A stretch of DNA of 56,232 bases from Erysipelothrix sp. Its GTDB lineage: Bacteria > Bacillota_I > Bacilli_A > Erysipelotrichales > Erysipelotrichaceae. The number at the start of each line of letters is the position of its first letter. Position 1 is the stretch's first letter. Below are positions 1 through 9,052 of the stretch, piece after piece. A program made the translations under genes and the position numbers. Where the stretch lies: assembly GCA_012512595.1 (NCBI GenBank), contig JAAZDW010000022.1, positions 1 to 56,232 on the forward strand, read 5' to 3'. Under the pieces are notes generated by a model. It was not told the DNA's origin and searched no databases. It saw only the letters and a program-made list of their open reading frames with translations.

Positions 1-229
1 TATTTTACTTTCATACAATAGTCAAAAATACTTAATTTTAGCCTAATATAAAGCTAAATTAAATTTTAAATAAGATTATTTTGACCTATAATAATGGGAT
101 TGTCTTATCTTTTTAATATACTCGAATAATAAAAACTAATGCATTTTATGAATGTACTAAGAATCTAAATTATTGAGATAAATTATTAAATTTCATTGCA
201 GACATTTATTGTTTAACGATAAATAAACA

Positions 230-258
230 TTGACTTAAGATATGAATGGGTGTATAAT
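230..258 (+). promoter_or_regulatory. sigma-A type promoter, TTGACT - 17 bp - TATAAT
   Basis: TTGACT at 230-235, 17-bp spacer, TATAAT at 253-258, about 30 bp upstream of the ORF at 291. Confidence 0.6.
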
Positions 259-290
259 TATGATATATATTTGCTAGAGGAGGATTCTAA

Positions 291-956
291 ATGTTTCATA
301 CAAAAAGTAATAGATTAGACAAGTTATTATTAATGGTATTAATTATTGGCTTTATTAGCGTTGTTTCAATCGAAAAGTTAAATAAGCCGATTCCATTAAA
401 TTCTGTCGAAGCAATAAAAGAAGTAAAAGAAATATTCAATGGCGTTGAAATAACATTTAATGAAATTGTAGATGGTTATGAAATAAATGATAACAATAAA
501 ATTATAACGGCTTGGAAAACAAGGATAAATAACTTCAATACTAATTTTGGTGAAAAGTCTATAAAAGTAGATTTTAATGAAAATGAGACTAAACAAATCG
601 GTTACTACGAAATTGAAAATGATGGTAAAATCATTATAATTTATGGTAAGCCACTAATGGGCGGCTCGAATATCCTACCTCGACTTGCAATGAGTTATTA
701 CTCTACTTTAGCAATAATTTTATCAATTATTTCTCTTATTTTAGCAATTGTTTTCAAAAATGCTAAATATGTAAAAAAATTATTTGTCTTAAGTTTTGCC
801 TTTGGTATAGCATATTTATTCTCTAGCTTAGTTATTATGGGTTGGGCACATTCGACATATTTTATGATTAGGGATTTGTCATATGTTATTATTAGCACCT
901 TGATACTTTTTGCAGGCTTCTACATTTTATTGTCTAAACATAATATAATTCAATAG
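291..956 (+). CDS. hypothetical membrane protein (N-terminal anchor, several C-terminal TM segments)
   Basis: ORF with aggagg RBS; hydrophobic stretches; no family recognised. Confidence 0.7.
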   Translation: MFHTKSNRLDKLLLMVLIIGFISVVSIEKLNKPIPLNSVEAIKEVKEIFNGVEITFNEIVDGYEINDNNKIITAWKTRINNFNTNFGEKSIKVDFNENETKQIGYYEIENDGKIIIIYGKPLMGGSNILPRLAMSYYSTLAIILSIISLILAIVFKNAKYVKKLFVLSFAFGIAYLFSSLVIMGWAHSTYFMIRDLSYVIISTLILFAGFYILLSKHNIIQ

Positions 957-1116
957 ACTAATCATAAGACATGTAGATGCAATTTTATATCCCTCTTGGA
1001 AGTTTATTAACTGCAAATTTTAAAAATGAATGAACATAATAGATATAAATTATTTGACTATGTCGTATAATGTACCAACAGAAGATTAGATTTAAATATA
1101 AGAAAAGGATGATCCC

Positions 1117-1365
1117 ATGTTTAATCACAGGTTTAACAAATTTAAAATAAAACTTAAAGCTTCACTTACACTTAAAATTGCACTTATCTCAGCGATAATC
1201 GCAAACCTTTGCCTATTTGCTTACTCAATAATTGGAAGTAGTGTTGATGTGAATGGTTTTTTACAAGAACCTTTCTTTTTAGTTCCAATCGCCTACTTTT
1301 TTGTTTTAATCGCAATAATCAGCGGATTACTATTCATGGCAAAAGAGTCAAGAAGTGGTGACTAA
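1117..1365 (+). CDS. small two-TM membrane protein
   Basis: 82-aa ORF with two hydrophobic segments; RBS-like aaaagga upstream. Confidence 0.5.
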   Translation: MFNHRFNKFKIKLKASLTLKIALISAIIANLCLFAYSIIGSSVDVNGFLQEPFFLVPIAYFFVLIAIISGLLFMAKESRSGD

Positions 1366-1445
1366 AACGAAAATTATTAGTTTCAAAATTGATTAATATA
1401 ATTTCATAATGACTCAAAAGTAAGATAACTCATCAAAATATGTCG

Positions 1446-1489
1446 TTAATATACAAAAGTTTGTATATTAAAGCGCTTTCATGTACAAT
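1446..1489 (+). promoter_or_regulatory. promoter with 12-bp-arm perfect palindrome and cre-like site
   Basis: TTAATATACAAA-AG-TTTGTATATTAA at 1446-1471; -35 TTGTAT 1461-1466, 17-bp spacer, -10 TACAAT 1484-1489; cre-like TTAAAGCGCTTTCA 1468-1481 lies in the spacer. Confidence 0.65.
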
Positions 1490-1537
1490 GTATATATATA
1501 TGTGATATCATATACACATAGATTAAGGGAGGATAAT

Positions 1538-2809
1538 ATGGATAAATTTGTTAAATTTGTTGACGAGAGATTGTCAGGGCCAATGAACAAGTTAGCGAAC
1601 CAACGGCACTTATTAGCAATTCGTAATGGTATTATTGCGACATTGCCATTAATTATTGTTGGGTCTGTTTTCTTAACAGTGGCTTTTTTACCGTTTGGTA
1701 AAGATTGGCCAATATTTGGCTTAATTCAAGCAAACGCAGGCGCAGTATTACTGCCGTACCGTGTAACAATGGCTATTATGACATTGTATGCGGTCTTTGG
1801 TATCGGGCTTAATTTAGCTGAATCATATAAGTTAGATGGTTTGTCAGGTGGGATTTTAGCCACTGCAGCATTCTTGCTTACAATTAATCCGGCAGTTACG
1901 GAAGAAATTGGTTGGGCTATTCCAATGGGGCCACTTTCAGGTGGAGGTATGTTTGTTGGTATTGTAGCATCAATTATTGCGGTAGAGATTTATCGCTTTA
2001 CTGATCGTTCTAATTTTAAAATTAGTATGCCAGAACAAGTTCCGCCATCAGTCGCACGTTCTTTTGAAGCACTAGTACCTACAGCTATTATAGTTCTAGG
2101 ATTTGGAGCAGTTACTTATTGGATCGGATTTGACTGGCATGGATTTATTGCAACACTAATCGTGCCACTTGTATCTGCAGCAGATACCTTACCAAGCGTT
2201 TTGGTTTTAGTGTTTTTAGTAACATTCTTTTGGTCATTTGGTATTCATGGTGTTTCAATAGTAGGCTCGATTGCTCGACCACTATGGTTAACACTGCTTG
2301 CAGGAAATGAAACAGCACTAGCGGCTGGGGAAGCAATTCCTCATATCGCAGCTGAGCCATTCTTCCAATGGTTTATTTGGATTGGTGGATCTGGTGCAAC
2401 AATTGGACTTGCAATTGCAATGGCATTTTTCGCTAAGTCTACTTATGCAAAAACATTAGGGAGAACCGCAATTGGCCCAGCAATATTCAATATTAATGAG
2501 CCAATAATTTTTGGTGCACCAATAGTTTTAAACCCAATCTTAATGGTACCGTTTATGATAGTACCTTTAGTTAATGCAACAATTGCATGGTTTGCAACTA
2601 AACTATTCTTAGTAAATCGTGTTACTTCAATAGCACCTTGGACATTACCAGGACCTATTGGAGCCTTACTTGCGACAAACTTTGACTGGAGAGCATTAGT
2701 ACTTAACGTGGTCTTGATTATTACTTCATTTTTAATGTATTACCCATTTTTCAAGTTATATGACAATAAGTTATTAGCTGAAGAAAATGAAGAATTAGAA
2801 GTAGAATAG
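1538..2809 (+). CDS. PTS lactose/cellobiose-family transporter EIIC subunit
   Basis: MDKFVKFVDERLSGPMNKLANQRHLLAIRNG... is typical of CelB-type EIIC; ATG 1538 has RBS ggagg. The ORF-track start at 1481 falls in the promoter region. Confidence 0.9.
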   Translation: MDKFVKFVDERLSGPMNKLANQRHLLAIRNGIIATLPLIIVGSVFLTVAFLPFGKDWPIFGLIQANAGAVLLPYRVTMAIMTLYAVFGIGLNLAESYKLDGLSGGILATAAFLLTINPAVTEEIGWAIPMGPLSGGGMFVGIVASIIAVEIYRFTDRSNFKISMPEQVPPSVARSFEALVPTAIIVLGFGAVTYWIGFDWHGFIATLIVPLVSAADTLPSVLVLVFLVTFFWSFGIHGVSIVGSIARPLWLTLLAGNETALAAGEAIPHIAAEPFFQWFIWIGGSGATIGLAIAMAFFAKSTYAKTLGRTAIGPAIFNINEPIIFGAPIVLNPILMVPFMIVPLVNATIAWFATKLFLVNRVTSIAPWTLPGPIGALLATNFDWRALVLNVVLIITSFLMYYPFFKLYDNKLLAEENEELEVE

Positions 2810-2820
2810 ATTAATCAATT

Positions 2821-2862
2821 TGCACCTTTAAAGTTATCCAACCTTAAGGGTGCATTTTTCTT
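2821..2862 (+). terminator. rho-independent terminator
   Basis: tgcacctt ... aagggtgca followed by tttttcttt. Confidence 0.65.
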
Positions 2863-2890
2863 TAAACAAAGAGTTTTGTAAGGAGGAGTT

Positions 2891-3058
2891 ATGCAAGAAC
2901 TGTCAGATAGTTTTGGATGGCCAATTGCTATTGGTCTATTAATTGGCTTCATTATAGGCTTATTGATTAAAAACTTTTATATAGGACTAGGCATAGGAAT
3001 TGTTGGAGCAATTGTTTATGTAGCTTATAAGCATAAGCAAAGAACAAATAAAGTTTAA
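2891..3058 (+). CDS. small 55-aa membrane protein
   Basis: ORF below the track cutoff: MQELSDSFGWPIAIGLLIGFIIGLLIKNFYIGLGIGIVGAIVYVAYKHKQRTNKV; strong RBS aaggagg. Confidence 0.55.
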   Translation: MQELSDSFGWPIAIGLLIGFIIGLLIKNFYIGLGIGIVGAIVYVAYKHKQRTNKV

Positions 3059-3231
3059 ATGTAGAAACCGGATTTTAAATATAATCTTTTAAAAGTCGGA
3101 TATTCAAGTTTACAGTTACTATAAATAGATTAAAATTTATTTTTCTAATAATTAGTACTTTAAATTAAGGGTCACAAACTTTACAAATCTATATTTCTTT
3201 ATATATAATTTAAACGAGGAGGCAATGAATA

Positions 3232-4320
3232 ATGATAAATTTAGGTATTTCAATTTACCCAGACAAATCAAAGCTCGAAGATGATTTGAAGTACATTGAA
3301 TTAGCAGGAAAATATAATGTTAAAAGAGTTTTTACCAATCTGTTGGGGTTAGGCGGCAAATCTAAAGAAGAGATTAAAGAAGAATTTACATCAAGAATCG
3401 ATCTTGCCCATAAGTATAATATGGAAGTTATCGTCGACGTTTCACCAAAAGTATTTGATGACCTTGGCATATCATACGATGACTTGTCATTTTTTAATGA
3501 AATAGGGGCAGATGGAATTCGACTTGACCAAAGTTTCGGTGGACAAAAAGAAGCAATTATTTCGTATAATCCATATGGACTAAAGTTGGAGCTAAATGCA
3601 AGTGGCAGCACACAACAGTTAGATAGTATTCTCTCTTTTAAACCAAATAGAGAGAAAATTATTGCGTCACATAACTTTTATCCACAACGACATGCTGGTC
3701 TAGCCTTAGATTTTTTTGTTAGAAATAGTCTAGAAGTAAAAAAACATAATCTTTATTTATCAGCGTTTATTTCAAGTAATACTAAGGATGCCTATGGCCC
3801 ATGGCCAGTCACTGAAGGATTATGTACATTGGAAATGCACAGAGATTTACCGATAGATTTGCAAGCTCGACATTTAATGGCTTTAGGATTTATTGATAAT
3901 GTAACTATCGCCAATGTATATGCTAGTGAAGATGAGTTTAAGTCATTAAGAGATATCGTTCAAGGCAAAATAAATATAAAAGTGATCAAAGAATATGAGT
4001 TATCAGATATAGAAGAAAAGATTCTTTATTATGATCAACATTTTGTAAGAGGCGATCTAAATGATAATGTACGTAGAAGTACAATGACAAGAGTGATATA
4101 TCGTGATTATGAAATAGAGCCTAAAAACACAAGAGATTTAAAGCGTGGAGATGTCGTTATTGTCAATGAGGAATATGGCCAATACAAAGGTGAGTTACAT
4201 ATTGTTTTAAAAGATATGGAAAACCAGGGCAATAAAAATGTTGTAGCTAGAATAAAAGAAGAAGAACTAATATTACTAGATAGTTTAGATTCATGGAATC
4301 ATTTTGTAATAATGAAATAA
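3232..4320 (+). CDS. MupG/DUF871-family TIM-barrel protein (6-phospho-N-acetylmuramidase-like)
   Basis: N-terminal MINLGISIYPDKSKLEDDLKYIELAGKYNVKRVFTNLL and overall length match DUF871/MupG; flanked by cellobiose-type PTS genes as usual for the family. Confidence 0.8.
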   Translation: MINLGISIYPDKSKLEDDLKYIELAGKYNVKRVFTNLLGLGGKSKEEIKEEFTSRIDLAHKYNMEVIVDVSPKVFDDLGISYDDLSFFNEIGADGIRLDQSFGGQKEAIISYNPYGLKLELNASGSTQQLDSILSFKPNREKIIASHNFYPQRHAGLALDFFVRNSLEVKKHNLYLSAFISSNTKDAYGPWPVTEGLCTLEMHRDLPIDLQARHLMALGFIDNVTIANVYASEDEFKSLRDIVQGKINIKVIKEYELSDIEEKILYYDQHFVRGDLNDNVRRSTMTRVIYRDYEIEPKNTRDLKRGDVVIVNEEYGQYKGELHIVLKDMENQGNKNVVARIKEEELILLDSLDSWNHFVIMK

Positions 4321-4345
4321 AATCAATAAAAAAAGGAGGTTTAAA

Positions 4346-4663
4346 ATGGTAAATGTATTATTAGTATGTTCGGGTGGAATGTCCACCAGTATTTTGGTGA
4401 AAAGAATGGAAAAAGCTGCAGAAGATAGAGGAGTCGAGGCTAAGATATGGTCTGAAGGTACAGGAGTATCAGATGATATCGTTAAGACGGCAGATGTAGT
4501 CTTACTTGCTCCACAGATTCGGTTCTTATTGTCTGAAATGAAGAAAAAACTCGAAGGCAAAATTCCAGTAGAATTGATTGATATGCGAGTTTATGGAACA
4601 ATGAATGGTGAAAAAGCTTTAGACTTTGCGTTAGAAGTAATGGAAAAATTTGACTCAAAATAA
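4346..4663 (+). CDS. PTS lactose/cellobiose-family EIIB subunit
   Basis: VNVLLVCSGGMSTSILVKRMEKAAEDRG, with phospho-Cys loop CSGGMSTS. Confidence 0.9.
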   Translation: MVNVLLVCSGGMSTSILVKRMEKAAEDRGVEAKIWSEGTGVSDDIVKTADVVLLAPQIRFLLSEMKKKLEGKIPVELIDMRVYGTMNGEKALDFALEVMEKFDSK

Positions 4664-4734
4664 AAGCAACATTTAAATTAATTTCTTTGTTATAAAGGCT
4701 TAATTCATTAAAACCTATAAATAAATGCTTTTTG

Positions 4735-4776
4735 AAGGCTTATCTTCTTGATAATAAAGGAGACAAGCCTTTTTTA
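4735..4776 (+). terminator. rho-independent terminator
   Basis: aaggctt...aagcctt followed by a T run. Confidence 0.6.
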
Positions 4777-5048
4777 AATTAACTCAATTATTTCATTAAT
4801 AGCACATACTCTTTAAGTATAATTAAAATATCAGATAATTATTCATAAAAGTGTTGACATAGCCGCTATATAATTGTTAAATGTTTATAAGAGAAAAAGA
4901 TATAGGTAAGAGCACTTTTTAAAATTTATAGCACTATATGCGTTCTATTGCTTAGTGTAGCAATATTGTTAACGTTGTTTTAGAGTATTACTATTATACT
5001 AATGCTATGAGAATATTAAGAAAAGAGATCTAAGAAAGAGGGGATTTT

Positions 5049-6299
5049 ATGAATAAAAAAGACTTGTTATTAGGGGTTAGAGATAAACCTGGATTATTTT
5101 TATGGTTTGTCCTTAGTTTTCAACATGTTATTGCTATGTTTTCAGCCACAATATTAATTCCAATTATTGTTGGGATACCACCATCAATTGCTTTATTCAC
5201 ATCAGGGCTTGGAACATTAATATATTCATTTATTACTAAAGCAAAAGTACCCGTCTATCTAGGGTCTTCTGCTGCTTTTGTAGGGGCTATGTTAGCAGCA
5301 CAAGAAGCGACAGGAAGTATGGCCGCATCACAAACAGGCTTAATACTGGTTGGATTTGTATATGTATTAATAGCTTTTATTATAAGAAAGTTCGGAAGCG
5401 ATTGGTTAAGTAAACTTTTACCACCAGTTGTTATAGGTCCCATGATCTTAGTAATTGGTCTAGGTTTAGCTCCTTGGGCAGTAGAACAAGCAGGCTTTGT
5501 TCAAGGTGGTGACCTTAAAAATATGGTTGTAGCGACTTTCACTTTATCGATTACACTTTTCTTTTTAGTTAAAGGTAAGGGTTTAATGAAGTTTATTCCT
5601 TTTCTAGTAGGCATCCTTGCTGGATACATATTTGCGGGCTTATTGAACATGGTAGACTTTGCACCTGTTTTAGAAGCACCCCTTTTTCAATTGCCAGAAT
5701 TTTCAATATGGGGCTTAAATTATAGGCCGGATTTTAGCTTTGCAGCGATAGCCTTAATACCAGTTGTCATTGTATCTATTAGTGAACATATTGGTGATCA
5801 CACAGTTCTAGGGAAAATTTGTGGAGAAGATTTTTTAAAAGATCCGGGAATGGATAAGACATTAATGGGTGATGGTATAGCAACGGCTGTCTCGGCATTT
5901 TTTGGTGGTCCAGCTAATACAACATATGGAGAGAATACTGGAGTAATTGGAATGACAAAGGTCGCATCTGTTTATGTTACAATCGGTGCAGCTTTTATAG
6001 CAATTCTACTAAGCTTTAGTGGAGTAGTATCAGCTTTAATCGCTTCAATACCACCACCGGTTTTAGGCGGCGTCAGCTTATTATTATATGGCGTAATAGC
6101 AAGTAACGGATTAAAAGTATTAATTGATGAGAAGGTTGATTTTAAAAAACAAAGAAATCTTATTATAGCTTCAATTATGTTAGTCTTAGGACTTGGCGGA
6201 GCTACGTTGCCACTTGTAGGCTCAGCTGTTTTATCTGGCTCAGCCTTATCCGGAATCGCCGGAACATTTTTAAATTTTATCTTGCCAAAGCACGAATAA
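5049..6299 (+). CDS. NCS2-family uracil/xanthine permease
   Basis: QHVIAMFSATILIPIIVGIPPSIALFTSGLGTLIY; PANTTYGENTGVIGMTKVASVYV signature. Confidence 0.9.
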   Translation: MNKKDLLLGVRDKPGLFLWFVLSFQHVIAMFSATILIPIIVGIPPSIALFTSGLGTLIYSFITKAKVPVYLGSSAAFVGAMLAAQEATGSMAASQTGLILVGFVYVLIAFIIRKFGSDWLSKLLPPVVIGPMILVIGLGLAPWAVEQAGFVQGGDLKNMVVATFTLSITLFFLVKGKGLMKFIPFLVGILAGYIFAGLLNMVDFAPVLEAPLFQLPEFSIWGLNYRPDFSFAAIALIPVVIVSISEHIGDHTVLGKICGEDFLKDPGMDKTLMGDGIATAVSAFFGGPANTTYGENTGVIGMTKVASVYVTIGAAFIAILLSFSGVVSALIASIPPPVLGGVSLLLYGVIASNGLKVLIDEKVDFKKQRNLIIASIMLVLGLGGATLPLVGSAVLSGSALSGIAGTFLNFILPKHE

Positions 6300-6389
6300 G
6301 TAATTACTTGCCACTTTTATTGCATAGAACATCGCTTTAATAAATAAAGTTTTAAAGATAATAACTCAATAAAAAAGGAGAAATATTAA

Positions 6390-7664
6390 ATGAAAAAGAA
6401 ATTCATAAATGCTGTTATATATAAACACGAAAATGCATCAGAATTTATAATCGAGGATGGTAAATTTAAAGAGATTGGAACAAATTTAGAGGAGGTTAGT
6501 GAAGTTATAGATTTAAAAGGTTGTCTAGTTTTACCACCTTATGTTGATTCACACTTGCATTTAGATTATTACTTTACTGGACAAACAGATAAAGCTACCA
6601 ACCAAACAGGGACTTTATTTGAAGCCATTGATATTTGGAATGATTTTAAAAAAGGTACTTCAAAACAAGAAATGAAGGATCGGATGCGACAAGCAATCAT
6701 GGATGTTGCATCATATGGCACACAATTTATAAGAGCTCAAACTGATTGTACAGACCCTAACTTAACTGGTATTAAAGCTGCGATTGAACTTAGAGATGAG
6801 TTAAAGGATAAGATCACAATTCAAGTTGTTGCCTTTCCACAAAATGGGATGTATTCTTACAATGAAGAGGGCAAATCAGGCCGAGACCTGGTTGAAGAAG
6901 CTCTTAAATTAGGAGCTGATTGTGTAGGTGGTATCCCACACAATGAATGGTCACGTGAAATTGGTGAAAAATCAGTCCATGAGATAGTTAGGTTAGCTGT
7001 TAAATATGATAAATTAATTGATGTTCATTGTGATGAAACAGATGACACACATGCCCGCTTTTTAGAAGTATTAAATGCTGAGGCAATGAAACAAGGATAT
7101 GGCAAATTTACAACAGCTAGTCATACCTGTTCCTTTGGTTCAGTTGATAACTCATATGCATTTAGAATGATGGGATTATTTAAAAAATCAGGAATTCATT
7201 TTGTTTCTTGTCCAACCGAAAATGTCTTTTTACAAGGACGTCAAGACAATTATCCTGTGCGTCGAGGAATTACTCGGGTACGTGATTTCGTAAGAAATGA
7301 TATCAATGTTGCCTTTGGCCAGGATTCAATTGTTGATTTATGGTATCCTGCTGGAAATGGTAATATGATGAACATTTTAGATCATGGAATCCACTTAGCT
7401 CAATTAATGACTAAAGATGATTTTAACAATAATTTTGATTTAATTACTTACAATGGCGCCAAGCTAATGAAGTTAGAATCTGAATATGGTCTAGAAGCTG
7501 GCAAACCAGCAAACTTTATTGTCTTAGATGCCCCAAATGTTTTTGAAGCACTCCGAAATAGGTCTGAATGTATTGCCTCAATCAGAAATGGTGATTATCT
7601 ATTTAAAAAACAACCTAGCGTTTATAAGATTGACTTAGATATAAGCAATACTAATAAAATATAG
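6390..7664 (+). CDS. CodA-like amidohydrolase (cytosine deaminase family)
   Basis: Close to E. coli CodA along its length (PYVDSHLHLD, QVVAFPQNG, GGIPHNEW, DVHCDE, TASHT, FGQDSIVDLWYP). Confidence 0.85.
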   Translation: MKKKFINAVIYKHENASEFIIEDGKFKEIGTNLEEVSEVIDLKGCLVLPPYVDSHLHLDYYFTGQTDKATNQTGTLFEAIDIWNDFKKGTSKQEMKDRMRQAIMDVASYGTQFIRAQTDCTDPNLTGIKAAIELRDELKDKITIQVVAFPQNGMYSYNEEGKSGRDLVEEALKLGADCVGGIPHNEWSREIGEKSVHEIVRLAVKYDKLIDVHCDETDDTHARFLEVLNAEAMKQGYGKFTTASHTCSFGSVDNSYAFRMMGLFKKSGIHFVSCPTENVFLQGRQDNYPVRRGITRVRDFVRNDINVAFGQDSIVDLWYPAGNGNMMNILDHGIHLAQLMTKDDFNNNFDLITYNGAKLMKLESEYGLEAGKPANFIVLDAPNVFEALRNRSECIASIRNGDYLFKKQPSVYKIDLDISNTNKI

Positions 7665-7683
7665 AAGTTGGGAGATGTAAATA

Positions 7684-8228
7684 ATGTCAAAGTTAAATGA
7701 ATTCATACAATTGTTACAAGGCAGATTTGATAATAAAGAACAATTTGAAAGTCTAAATGACGAAGATTTTCCATATGCGAAACATGTAAATACCATTTGT
7801 AATAATAAGATAGTAAACTTACCAAATGATTTTAAAGGTGTGTTCATGGTCCAGGAAAGTTATTACATCACAAAAGGCAGAAAAAATGCACAACCACACT
7901 TTTTCTTATTTACAGAAGAAGATAATCAAATAAAACTTACTTCTTGTGACACACCTGATGGATATGATAAAAACACTTTCACTTATGCGAATTTAAAAGA
8001 TTAGATTATAACAATCTCAAATATTCAGAGAAATTTACACCCGCGATTTATGTTGAAAACGATGGCGTGTGGGAGGGTGGAAGTGTAAGTATGTTTTCTC
8101 CGGTACTAAAATTTAATTTGCATCAACGCTTATCGACAGAATGTTTAGAAGTAACTGAAAGTATGGAAGTTAATGGTAAACAAACCTTTGGTTTTGACCA
8201 ACCAATTTTATATAAGCGGATTGCTTAA
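7684..8228 (+). CDS. possible CpeT/CpcT-like protein encoded across a -1 frameshift (0 frame 7684-8004; -1 frame to 8228)
   Basis: 0 frame ends at TAG 8002-8004; the -1 frame continues RLDYNNLKYSEKFTPAIYVENDGVWEGGSVSMFSPVLKFNLHQRLSTECLEVTESMEVNGKQTFGFDQPILYKRIA; TTTAAAA heptamer at 7992-7998 in correct phase. Confidence 0.5.
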
Positions 8229-8293
8229 GACGATTTCTTTAACCTAATATACAATAATTTTTAAAGCATAATTAGATTATTTCAAGTAAATTT

Positions 8294-8343
8294 AAAAACA
8301 CCCCTAATTTCCATCAAATGATGTCAAGAGGGGGGTGTTTTTA
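8294..8343. terminator. bidirectional rho-independent terminator
   Basis: aaaaacacccc ... ggggtgttttt. Confidence 0.75.
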
Positions 8344-8373
8344 TACCAAAATTTTTAAAAAAACATTTAATCA

Positions 8374-8925
8374 TTAATTGTCTTTTGTTTTATTTGGCAC
8401 TAATATTTTTTTAGAACTCTTCATTGTGTTAACTAAGAAGCCACCTTTAAATCTTCTCGGTTCATAAGAAACTATAAATGCCCTAGGCTCGTATTCATCA
8501 ATTAAATTTAGCAGTTCTTCTTCACGATTTCTTTTTGTTAAAATATCTAATCTGAATCTTTTACTATTTCTTCCTTCACCTTCATAAACAGTAACACCAA
8601 ATCCCTCATTTCTTAAATGAGTGATTAAATCGTTATTTTTATCTAAAAGATTTACAACAAAGTTATTATAACCAATCGCAAGTTTGTTTTCAACAGCGCC
8701 ACCAATAAGGATTCCTATTCCAAATCCAAGTGCATATACTAACATTGCAAGAGGACCTTGGTCACCACTAAAAACAAGAGACAAACCAAACACATATATA
8801 AGTGCTTCTGCAAAGCCAAGAACAGCGGCAATCGCAGTCATGTTTTTAACTAAAAATATCGTTCTAAGTGTTAATATTGGAACATATATTAATTGCAAAA
8901 CTAGAATTAGAATTATATCTATCAT
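8374..8925 (-). CDS. UPF0316/DUF2179 family membrane protein (YebE-like)
   Basis: N-terminal TM segments plus C-terminal DUF2179-like domain (GFGVTVYEGEGRNSKRFRLDILTKRNREEELLNLIDEYEPRAFIVSYEPRRFKGGF). Confidence 0.85.
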   Translation of the reverse strand: MIDIILILVLQLIYVPILTLRTIFLVKNMTAIAAVLGFAEALIYVFGLSLVFSGDQGPLAMLVYALGFGIGILIGGAVENKLAIGYNNFVVNLLDKNNDLITHLRNEGFGVTVYEGEGRNSKRFRLDILTKRNREEELLNLIDEYEPRAFIVSYEPRRFKGGFLVNTMKSSKKILVPNKTKDN

Positions 8926-9052
8926 AAAATCACCTTCCCGAAATTATCCAGTATTAACAGTATAAACTAATACTACAACTTTTCCAAATCTATCACAATA
9001 TTATCAAACGTTCTCACATTGTATTAAAGAAAGAATGATATAATAAATATAG

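Noticed and set aside
1481-1537. ORF-track start of the PTS EIIC at 1481
   Set aside because: This segment overlaps the cre-like site and -10 box; ATG 1538 has a clear RBS and gives the family N-terminus.
3255-3611. 118-aa antisense ORF within mupG-like gene, and similar minus-strand shadow ORFs (e.g. 27605-27970, 28386-28763, 33842-34354)
   Set aside because: They mirror strongly supported genes on the other strand and show no recognisable domains or RBS.
4860-5048. Purine riboswitch upstream of the uracil/xanthine permease
   Set aside because: I could not match the conserved purine-riboswitch core, so only an unassigned leader is reported.
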